Positions 20,281 to 28,435 of a DNA stretch of 34,178 bases are shown in pieces. Position 1 is the first letter of the stretch. Each line of letters opens with the position of its first letter. The position numbers and the translations under genes were made by a program. A model generated the notes under the pieces. It did no database searches. It worked only from the letters and a program-made list of their open reading frames with translations, and was not told the DNA's origin. The stretch lies in contig JAMONT010000053.1 of the NCBI GenBank assembly GCA_027066455.1, positions 1 to 34,178 on the forward strand, written 5' to 3'. The stretch is from Candidatus Altimarinota bacterium (lineage in GTDB: Bacteria > Patescibacteriota > Gracilibacteria > BD1-5 > UBA6164).

Positions 20281-21369
20281 ATGATTCCAACAAATAAAAA
20301 AATCTCAATATTACATCCCTTTATAAGGGAAATGTGATGAGCAATAAAGATGATGATATATTTATCAAATTTATTGAAATCTAAAAAAAATAATCTAAAC
20401 TTTTATTGTTTTTCATATGAAAAACAAGCTTTTGAAGATATTGAAATTAATTTTAAAATTAATTCTTTTTCTTCTTGAAAAATATCTAAAATTATAAGTC
20501 TATTTTTAATAGCTTATAAAATAAGAAAAAGTGATTATATAATTGTTTGAAACTCACCTATGCATTTTGCAAGTGTTATTTCTAAAGTTTTATTTTTTTC
20601 AAGAGCAAAAATAATTTGGTGGAATCATCATTATCCTTGGTTTTATAATAAAGATACAAAAATTATTAAGTTAAAAAGATTTTTTGAAAAATTGATTTTA
20701 AAAAAAATAGATATTATTATTTCTAATAGTAAATATTTAAAAAGTGAATTAGAAAATATTTTTGAATGACAGGTTTTAGTTTTAAATCCTGTTTTAGATA
20801 AAGAATTTCTTTTATATAAAGGAAAAAGGGAAGTGGACAAGTTAGACAATATTATATTCTCATATTCTAGATGGGTTAAGTGAAAAAATATTTCACTTAT
20901 TTTTGAAACTTATGAAAATTTGAAAGATAAGATTAATAATCTTAAATTAATAATTTGATGAAGTGGGGAAGAATTAAAACCTTTTCTAAAAAAATATAAG
21001 TCTAATAAAAATATAATTTTTTTAGGAATTATTAATAAAAAACAAATTATTGATAATCTTGAAAAATCAAAAGTATTTTTATTTCCATCAATTATTGATT
21101 CTTTTTGAATTGTTATTGTTGAATCTATGTCTATTTGAACTCCAGTTATAAGTTTTTCTGCTCCTTGAGCTAAAGAAATTATTAGTAATAAACAAAATTC
21201 TTTTATTACAAATAATAAGAAAGATTTTTTTTCTTATACCTATAATATATTAAAAAGTAATTCTTTAAATGAAAAAATTTCTAATTGTGCTAAAAATATT
21301 TCTTTAGAATATAGTATTAAAAATTTTGAAAAAAGTTTAGATAAAATTTTCTTAAAACTTAATAAGTAA
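20281..21369 (+). CDS. GT4-type glycosyltransferase
   Basis: 362 residues, ATG at 20281, TAA at 21367-21369. N-terminal half: ILHPFIRGMGGAIKMMIYLS is the sugar-nucleotide-binding loop opening typical of GT-B enzymes, and SNSKYLKSELE is the usual linker-region block. C-terminal half: YSRWVKGKNISLIFETYENL, KLIIGGSGEELK, NIIFLGIINKKQIIDNLEKSKVFLFPS, then DSFGIVIVESMSIGTPVI and SAPGAKEII, the E-x7-E-like nucleotide-binding region. It should transfer a sugar from a nucleotide donor to an envelope glycan, lipid or the neighbouring S-layer-like protein. A TGGACAA/TAGACAA pair (20834-20849) is read as VDKLDN. Confidence 0.88.
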
Positions 21370-21410
21370 AAAATATTAAATATTTTATTAACTTAAAATT
21401 AATATTTTTT
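21368..21410 (+). terminator. Terminator after the glycosyltransferase gene
   Basis: AAAAAATATTAA (21368-21379) pairs with TTAATATTTTTT (21399-21410) across a 19-base loop. All-A/T stem, so weaker than the other terminators. Confidence 0.5.
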
Positions 21411-21445
21411 AGTCTCTTATTTTATTTTCTTACTTAATTAAAAGT

Positions 21446-24400
21446 ATGAATGTATTAAAAAAAGTTGTTGCTACTACAGCATTGGTTGTATTAGCTTCAA
21501 GTGTGGTTGTTTCTGGAGCTAATGCTTCAACTCAAGCACAAGTTGCTGCTGCTAATGAATTAGCTGCTGAAAAAATAATTAATGATAACTCAGCTAATCC
21601 TGCTGGATATAAATTAGATCAATTTGTATTAAGACAAGAAATAGGTGCTGTTGTTAGAGGTATTGCAAAGATAGATAAAAAAGCTACTTGTGATAACTTA
21701 TTTTCAGATGTTTCTGCTACAAATCCAAATACTTGGGCTTGTTATACAGTAGAAGCTCTTAGAGATAGTAACATAATTGCTGCTAACCCTATGTTTAGAC
21801 CAGAAGCAAAAATAACTCAAGCTGAATCTGTTGGTATGGTTGTTAAGGCTGTTTATGGTGATAAATATTCTTATGATGCTGCAAAAGGAACAACTTGGCA
21901 AGAACAAGTAGTTGCATTTGCTGTTGAAAAATCTATTGTAAATAGTTTTACTGATTATAATGCTTTAGCTACTAGAGGTTTTGTATTTGAAATTGGTGCT
22001 TCTGCATTAAAATGAGGTTCAGTTACTACTGCTCCTGTTAATGATAGTAAAGATGATGATTTTCAAAAATTATTATGTCAATTAGATCCTTCTAGTTGTA
22101 CTACTGATACTCCTGAAACTCCTGTAGAAACTTCAGAAACTCCTGAAACTTCAGAAACTCCTGAAGCTTCAGAAACTCCAGTTTCTTCTTCAGAAGCTAA
22201 AATTGTAGTAAATTCTGAAACTCCAGAAGCTTCAACTATTCCTGGTTGAGTTGATGGTTTACCAGTATTAAAATTTGATATTACTGCTGGAAGTGAAGAT
22301 TTAACTGTTAAAAGTGTTACTCTTAAAAGAAATGGTATTTCTGATAAAGATACTTTAAGTGGTTTAGCTTTATTTACTGATGAAGGTAGAGTATCTAAAT
22401 CTAAAAATGATTCTCAAGGGAATGATAATGAAGCTGATGTTACTTTAGATAATGGTGGTACAGTTGTTAAAGCTGGTGAAACTACTACATTTACAGTTGT
22501 TGTTGATGTTAATTCTATAGCTTCTTATTCTGATGTTGAAGCTGATGAATTTGCTATTGAAGTAAAAGATATTAATACTTCAGGTGATCTTACAGCTACT
22601 AATATTGTAGGTGAAACATTTAGAGTTGGTTCTAGAGATGCTGCTTCAGTAACTATTAGTGCTGATTGAACTGTTTCTAATCCTAAAATTGGTGAAAAAG
22701 ATGTTGATATTTTCAAATTTAAAGTTGAAGGTGCTGATGATGAAGATGTAGTATTAAAAACTATAACTTTCAAATCTGATTCTTCTGATGCTGAAGATAA
22801 TTTAGAAAATGTTACATTAAACTTTAATAACAAAGTTGTTTCTAATGGTGTAATTAATGGTAAATATATTACTTTTGATTTATGAGATGGTGTTGTTGTT
22901 AAAGAAGGAAATAATGAAAGTTTTGTTGTTTCTGCTGATATTGTTTCTGGTGCTACTGATATTTTAAGATTTTATGTTGATAAAAACTTAGATGTTACTG
23001 GTATTGGTCAAAAATATGGTTACGGTTTATCTGTTACTATAACTGCTGCTGATGATGCAGGTGAATTAGGTGCTATTACTATTCAAGCTTGAGAATTATC
23101 TCTAGTTTCTACAGATGCTCCTTATGATAAAATTAGATCTGATAAAAATGATGTTGAATTAGGTTCTATTACAGTTTCTAATAAATCAGGAAATGATTTA
23201 GAATTACAAAAATTTGCTATTAATATTACTACTACTCAATCAGGTGTTACTGAAGTATTAGAAAATGTTAAAGCTGTTATTGATGGTTCTAGTTATGATT
23301 TAGAAACAAATGCTGCTTCTACTGCTATGACTGCAAGTTTTGCAGATGATGATTTAAACATTGCTTTAAATTCAGGAGATGTAGTAATTAAAATAATTGC
23401 TGATACTAAAAAGAATTTAACTGCTGGTACAGATGTTACTATCTCTCTAGCAATTAATAATACTACTTTTTATGTTGAAGAAACTGATGATGATAAAGCG
23501 GTTAGTGATATAACTCCTTCTTCACTAAGTTTTAAAAAATCAACTGTTATTGCTGCTAGTGCTTCTGTTTCTAGAACTCCACTTGCTAACACTACTGTTG
23601 TTAGAGGTGCTCTTGATTTAGAGGCTATGAAATTTGAAGTTACTGCTGATGAAGCTTCTGTTGTAGTTATTGATGAAGTTGTTGCTAGATTAAACACAGT
23701 TAATTCTGCTGTTATAACTACAACTCCTGCTATTTCTACTACTTCTACTACTTATACAATAGCTTCTGTAAGTGCAGGTATAGGTGATTTTATTAATGTA
23801 AAAAAATGAGCAACTGATTTAGCTGCTTATAATATTACAAATATTACTGATTTAGCTAGTGATGAATTAGCTACAAAAATTACTGGTGCTACAGATGGTG
23901 CTGGTGTAGTTACTTTAGTTAGTAATGATGGTGTTATTACTGCTACTATTGCTGATGGTCCAGATACTAATAATAGTCAAGCTATAAATGTTACTTCTAC
24001 TCCTACTATTACTAACACTTCAACAGCTACTTTAGCTGGAAATGCTGTACCTGGTCTATATTCAATAACTGTTGGTGGTACTTTAAGAAGTTATACTTTT
24101 GTTACTAATGATACATTAGAAAACATAGCTACTGGTTTGGTTTCTGCTGAGCCTTTATGTTCTGCTTCAGGAAAAGTAATTACTTGTACTAATACTGGTT
24201 TACTTGCTGCTGTAACACTTACACTTCCTGTTGTTCCAGCTTCTACAAATACTGGAGTTGCTACTAATAGTGAAATTTCAAAAATTGCTTTATATCAAGG
24301 TACTACTTTATTAGATGAAGTTTCAGGTTCTGATCTTTCTAATGGTACAGTTACATTTAATGATTTTGATGATATTAATATTGCTGCTAATGCTACAGAA

Positions 24401-25549
24401 GCTTTTAGTATTAAAATAGATGTTGTTGATAGTGTTGATGCTGTTGCTAACTCTCCAATTACTGCTTCTTTAATTAGTATTTCTGCTAAAGATGATGATA
24501 ATGATGATGTTATTGTTGTTAACGATGATGGAATTAATAATAATGGTAATGATGAATTAGGTTCTACTCCAATTATTGCTCCATTTGTAGTAAATATTTT
24601 AACTTCTAATAAAGCTATTGCAGTTACTAATGCTGGTGTATTAGCTGTTATTTATGATACTAATAATGATGATAATGAAGATCCTAAAACAGTTTTAGCT
24701 GGTTCTTCTCAAGTTGTTGGTTCAGTTGATGTTCAAGCTACAAATGAAGAAATTGATGTTGAAACTGTTATTTTTACAGTTAATACAGATTTAACTTCTG
24801 CTATAACTTCTGCTTCTCTATATTTAGATGATTCATTAGTTGCTACTAACTCTAGCTCAGATATTTCTTCTACTCAAATTAAATTTGATAATTTAACTAA
24901 CTTAGTAATTCCTGAAGAAACTGCTGAATTAAGATTAGAACTTAATACTGCAAATATAGGTTACCAAGAAGTTGGTAAAACTATTATAAATGCTCAAATT
25001 ACTAATGTTGCATTATCTGATTTAGATGGTGTACAATCTGGAAAAACTGTTGCTAATGTTAATGCTGGTACATTTACAGGTGAATTCTTTTCTATAGTTC
25101 CAGCTACAGTTACTCCTTCTATTGTTTCTACTTTTGGAGGTGAATCTAAAGTTAAAATTACAGTTGATACTGGAACTAATAAACAACAAAATTCTAATAG
25201 TACTCCTGTTGCTTCAATTGCTACATTAACATTTTCTGAATTAGGTAATACTCTTGCTGCTGACTATGCTACTGCATATGTTATCTATAAAGATGGTGAT
25301 TCAGCTAATCAAGGAGCTTGTACTAATGATGGAACTACTGTTGTTTGTACTTTATTAAGTGCTGTTTCTATTAATAATGATGAAACTTTTGTTGTTAAAG
25401 CTCAAGGATCTGTAAATATAACTTATGCTCTTAAATTACAAAAAGATGGTGTAAGCTATACTACTTCTAATACAGATGTTAATAATGGTGGTCTTACATT
25501 TACTTCTAATATGACTGATGAATTAGACCTTGGTTCTAAAACTTATTAA
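21446..25549 (+). CDS. Large secreted S-layer-like surface protein
   Basis: 1367 residues, ATG at 21446, TAA at 25547-25549. Signal peptide 1-27 (LKKVVATTALVVLASSVVVS, then GANAS). Residues about 50-185 form an SLH-like region (CDNLFSDVS, ALRDSNIIAANPMFRPEAKI, TQAESVGMVVKAVYG) that would bind the wall. A low-complexity Thr/Pro/Glu/Ser linker follows (about 218-256). The rest is repeated beta-sandwich modules rich in Thr, Val, Asp, Ala and Ser. Alternating VKAGETTTFTVVVDV-, VVKEGNNESFVVSADI- and ANATEAFSIKIDVVDS-type blocks mark repeated domains. No catalytic motif. Codon use differs from other genes: Gly is nearly always GGT or GGA, with about six TGA among 91. It is probably the main cell-surface protein and highly expressed. 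Confidence 0.85.
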
Positions 25550-25593
25550 TCATATTTTAGTAAATTAATAATCATTAATTTATTATTGAATTT

Positions 25594-25627
25594 AAAAAAG
25601 ACTTATCCTTTTGGATAGGTCTTTTTT
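25594..25627 (+). terminator. Intrinsic terminator after the S-layer gene
   Basis: A6-GACTTATCC, TTTT loop, GGATAGGTC-T9: a 15-bp stem with one G-T pair and a long T-run. Confidence 0.85.
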
Positions 25628-25655
25628 TTTGTGTTTTGTTTTTTTCTGTATTTTT

Positions 25656-25960
25656 TTAATTCTCTCTCCCTTTTATCACCCTCTCACCTGAATCCTCTCT
25701 CCCCGATGGGGAGAAAGGGGCTGCATTGTAATAAGTTTTGCTTTTTAGTGGAAAACTATTATTATTGTTGTTGTAATTAACTATGAGCCTCTTTCTCTTT
25801 CCCCTCTCACCTGAATCCTCTCTCCCCGTTGGGGAGAAAGGGGAACAGTAATTAATTTTACTTTTTAATGGAAAACTATTATTGTTGTAATTAATTTTGC
25901 AGCCTCTTTCTCCCTGCAAGGGAGAGAGAATTCAAGAGAGAGGGAAAACTTAGGGAAGAA
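25656..25960. repeat. Array of three GC-rich palindromic elements
   Basis: Two direct copies (from about 25678 and 25800) share CCCTCTCACCTGAATCC, CTCTCTCCCCG(A/T)TGGGGAG and AAAGGGG, each followed by an AT spacer with TTTT(A)GTGGAAAACTATTATT. A third, inverted copy (CCCTGCAAGGGAGAGAG, then AATTCAAGAGAGAGGG) lies at about 25913-25947. The direct copies are about 122 bp apart and their spacers are also conserved, so element plus spacer was duplicated as a unit. No convincing gene; the open minus-strand frame merely reads the repeats. Confidence 0.8.
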
Positions 25961-25993
25961 AAAAACATTCAAATGAGAGGGAAAAAATAGGGA

Positions 25994-26036
25994 AAAAAAA
26001 GTATAAATTTAATTTTATTAAATTTATACTTTTTTT
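25994..26036. terminator. 20-bp perfect hairpin, terminator of the fur-like gene
   Basis: A7-GTATAAATTTAAT, TTT loop and the exact complement ending T7. It overlaps the last two bases of the Fur-like gene's stop codon and ends that minus-strand transcript; symmetrical runs make it bidirectional. Confidence 0.78.
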
Positions 26037-26376
26037 AATTAAATCTTCCAAAGATTTTTATATCTATATTAGAAGTTTTAAAATTTTTTGGTAAATTTTT
26101 TATTTCAATATTTTCTTCTAAATCAAAAATTTTTCAAGTTTTTTCATCTATTAAATGAATATGATTTCAGTTATTTTTTTCAAAATATGCTTTTTTTCAT
26201 ATTCAAATAACTTTTTTTAAATCTCAGTTTTTAGCTAACTCTTCAACATTTCTATAAATAGAACTTTTTCCTGCTTCAGGGAATTTTTTAGAAATTTGTT
26301 CAAAAATTTGTTCTACAGTAAGATGTTTCATATCACAAATATTTATAATATCTTCTGTATAATAATGTCTTTTCAT
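26035..26376 (-). CDS. Fur/PerR-family metal-dependent regulator (short)
   Basis: 113 residues, ATG at 26374-26376, TAA at 26035-26037. Winged helix with HLTVEQIFEQISKKFPEAGK then SSIYRNVEELAKNGDLKK, which is the Fur recognition helix pattern (s.aTVYR.L..L...Gli). The metal region NHIHLIDEKTGKIFDL keeps the HxHL of Fur but has replaced the structural CxxCG by DEKTG, and no C-terminal CxxC follows. It is shorter than typical Fur (about 140). It probably binds the two Fur boxes just upstream and represses itself and the divergent Dps-like gene in response to iron or peroxide. Confidence 0.85.
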
Positions 26377-26438
26377 AAATAAAAATTAATTTTAATATAA
26401 AATATATTAACTAAAAAAATAAAAAATGCAAATCTTTT

Positions 26439-26453
26439 TGAGAACTATTCTCA
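26439..26453. promoter_or_regulatory. Fur/PerR box 1
   Basis: TGAGAACTATTCTCA, a 7-1-7 inverted repeat with one mismatched pair. It lies about 63 bases upstream of the fur-like start. Confidence 0.75.
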
Positions 26454-26461
26454 TTTTAAAT

Positions 26462-26489
26462 TTGACTTAAATATGTTTTTGAATAATAT
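26462..26489 (+). promoter_or_regulatory. Promoter of the Dps-like gene
   Basis: TTGACT (26462-26467), a 16-base spacer and TAATAT (26484-26489). Fur box 2 starts seven bases after the -10, over the likely transcription start, so bound Fur would block initiation. Confidence 0.6.
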
Positions 26490-26495
26490 AGTCTT

Positions 26496-26512
26496 ATGAG
26501 AATAATTCTCAT
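26496..26512. promoter_or_regulatory. Fur/PerR box 2 (perfect palindrome)
   Basis: ATGAGAATAATTCTCAT, a perfect inverted repeat around a central A, very close to the canonical Fur/PerR 7-1-7 operator. Confidence 0.85.
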
Positions 26513-26537
26513 TACTTAATTTTTAATAAAAAATATT

Positions 26538-26891
26538 ATGAAAAATTTATATAAAAAAGCATTGGAAGCACATAATGCTATGTTAGAATTACATATTGAT
26601 ACTAAAACTACAGATGCATTATTTCATAAATCAAGTGAATCATTTTATGAAACTTTGTTTGAAGTAGCTCATAGGTTATGAGAAAAAAATGTTGATTTAG
26701 GGTGAAATTTAACTGAATTATCTTTACAAGAAAAGAAAAATAAAGCTAATAAAATAATAAAAGATTTTAGAAAGGAATTAGAAAATTATAAAGAAAATAA
26801 TGAAATTTCTTTATGAACAGAAGATTTACTTGGAAGTTTAGCAAATGATTTAGAAAATATAGAATGAGATTCTAAAGGATTTGTAAAATAA
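26538..26891 (+). CDS. Dps/ferritin-like small helical protein, Fur-controlled
   Basis: 117 residues, ATG at 26538, TAA at 26889-26891. An all-helical, acidic protein. LEAHNAMLELHIDTKTTDAL followed by FHKSSESFYETLFEVAHRLG resembles the first two helices of Dps (LH..HW.v.G..F..lH..fe.ly.el.e..D.iaER), including His and Glu residues spaced like a ferroxidase site. It is shorter than Dps (about 150-170). Two Fur boxes and a promoter directly upstream support an iron-storage or oxidative-stress role. It may instead be a novel iron-binding helical bundle; the family call is moderate. Confidence 0.6.
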
Positions 26892-26907
26892 AGAAGTACC
26901 CAAAAAT

Positions 26908-26946
26908 AAAAAAAAGACTTATTTCTCTAAGGATAAGTTTTTTTTT
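26908..26946. terminator. Terminator between convergent Dps-like and dprA genes
   Basis: AAAAAGACTTAT pairs with ATAAGTTTTTTT (one G-T pair) over a 10-base loop, with A-run and T-run flanks. Confidence 0.7.
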
Positions 26947-26953
26947 AATAAAA

Positions 26954-28033
26954 TTATTTTAATTCAAATTTTCATCACATAGTTTTTTTGATAATTCAGT
27001 TTATTTCCATCATAGATAGTCTAAAACTTAAGGCACTTATGTCAATATTTAATTTTTCTATTAACTCATCACTATTAAGTCATTCAAGTAATAATAAGTT
27101 ATAGATTTTTTTATCAACTTCATTATCAAAACTAATTTCTTTTTTTTCTTCTAGATTTTTATTTTTTGTAGAAATATTATATTCTTCCAAAATATCTATA
27201 GAATTTGTAACCATTTTTGCCATTCAGTTTTTTACCAAATTATTACATCAAATACTATTTGTTTTGAAAACATCTCAAACAATTGCAAATAAATCTTTTC
27301 ATAAATCAAGAGCTAAATTGGCTGTAATTAAACTTCCAGATTTTTTCTGAGCTTCAATAACCAAAGTTCAAACAGAAATTCAAGCAACTATTTCATTTCT
27401 TATTGGAAAATTATAAGGATTTCAAACTTCTCAAACTGGAAAAATAGAAATTACTGCTCAGTCAAATTTTACTATTTCATCATAAAGTTTTTTGTTTTCT
27501 ATAGGATAATCAAAATCTATTCAAGTTCAAATAATAGAAATAGTTTTTTTATTATTTTTCAAACTTATTTTATGAGCAAAACTATCAGTTCAAGCAGCTC
27601 ATCAACTTACAATTGTAAAATAGGAGCTTATTTCAGGTACTATTTTTTCCATTACTTTGATTCCATAGCTAGAAATTTTTCTAGCTCATACAATGGAAAA
27701 TTTTGGAGAATTGTCTATTTTTCATCTTAAATAGAATAAAAATGGGGGATTAGGGATATTTTTTAAAGCTTCAGGATAAGATTTATTAAAAAATGTAATA
27801 ATTTTTACATTTCTATTTTTTAATTTTTTTTCTATATTTTCTAAAATTACTTTTTGTTTTCTTTCTAAAATATTTTGTATTAAATCCTGTCTAATTCAAA
27901 ATTGTCTTAAATTATTAAAATTTAAATTTTCAAAAAATTCTTTATAATTTTGTTTTGCTTCAAATATTAAATGTAATTTTTTTTGACTAATTCAAGACTG
28001 GTGAAGTCAAGCTAAATATAAAAGATTATTCAT
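26954..28033 (-). CDS. dprA: DNA-processing protein DprA (Smf)
   Basis: 359 residues, ATG at 28031-28033, TAA at 26954-26956. DprA protects incoming single-stranded DNA and loads RecA during natural transformation. Seen: an N-terminal helical region (LAGLHQSGISQKKL), then the extended Rossmann fold with PPFLFYLRGK, SIVGARKISSYG (about 112-123), VSGGAAGTDSFAHK (about 139-152), GTGIDFDYP, FPIRNEIVAGIS and EAQKKSGSLITANLALDLGKD, and a C-terminal winged helix (LLLLEGLNSDELIEKLNID). Almost every signature Gly is TGA. With the dispersed TAGACAA motif this makes natural competence in the host plausible. Confidence 0.95.
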
Positions 28034-28435
28034 AAATTTTTTTTAGTAAAATATTTCTTTTATAATACTTATTTTTTAGTAAATTCAAAAAAACTTTTGA
28101 CTTTTTATGTATTTTTGTATATAATCTTTGTAACTTTCATATAAATGAAGTTATAAAATAAAGTATATTATAAAAAGAGAGGTTATGACCCTCTCTTTTT
28201 ATGTTGTCTTTTTCTTTTTATAGAAGTTTTTTTTCTAATTGAAAAAGATACAACATAACCTTTCCATATAGGAAAAGTTATATATACTCTCATAAAATAT
28301 ATTGTTATAAAAATAAAGTATATTACTTTATAAAAAATTATAAAGCTACTAAAATATAATATTAAAAATTATATTTGCAAATATTTATTATTGATATATT
28401 ATATAACAAGTAATAATTAATATTTAAAAAAATAT
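28034..28435. other. Intergenic region between dprA and the murL-like gene
   Basis: 402 bases between divergent genes without a coding frame. Its middle (28150-28325) holds a repeat-flanked, hairpin-rich segment described separately. The rest is AT-rich; promoters must be present but are not distinct. Confidence 0.4.
28150..28325. repeat. Hairpin-rich segment flanked by 21-nt direct repeats
   Basis: GTTATAAAATAAAGTATATTA (28150-28170) recurs with one extra A at 28304-28325. Between them are a terminator-like hairpin AAAAAGAGAGG/CCTCTCTTTTT (28172-28200), a long stem ATGTTGT/ACAACAT (28201-28256) and a third stem TAAC-TTTCC/GGAAA-GTTA (28256-28280). GGTTATG at 28181 can also pair with CATAACC at 28254, so alternative folds are possible. 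It might be an attenuator-type leader of the murL-like gene or a small insertion. Confidence 0.4.

Noticed and set aside
22525-23697. Minus-strand frames of 75-102 codons under the S-layer gene
   Set aside because: Antisense shadows of the strongly coding S-layer frame, with mirror-image Ser/Thr/Val composition.
25656-25919. Minus-strand open frame of 87 codons reading [13 protein letters not shown] repeats
   Set aside because: It only reads the palindromic element array; no start context and its period is that of the DNA repeat.
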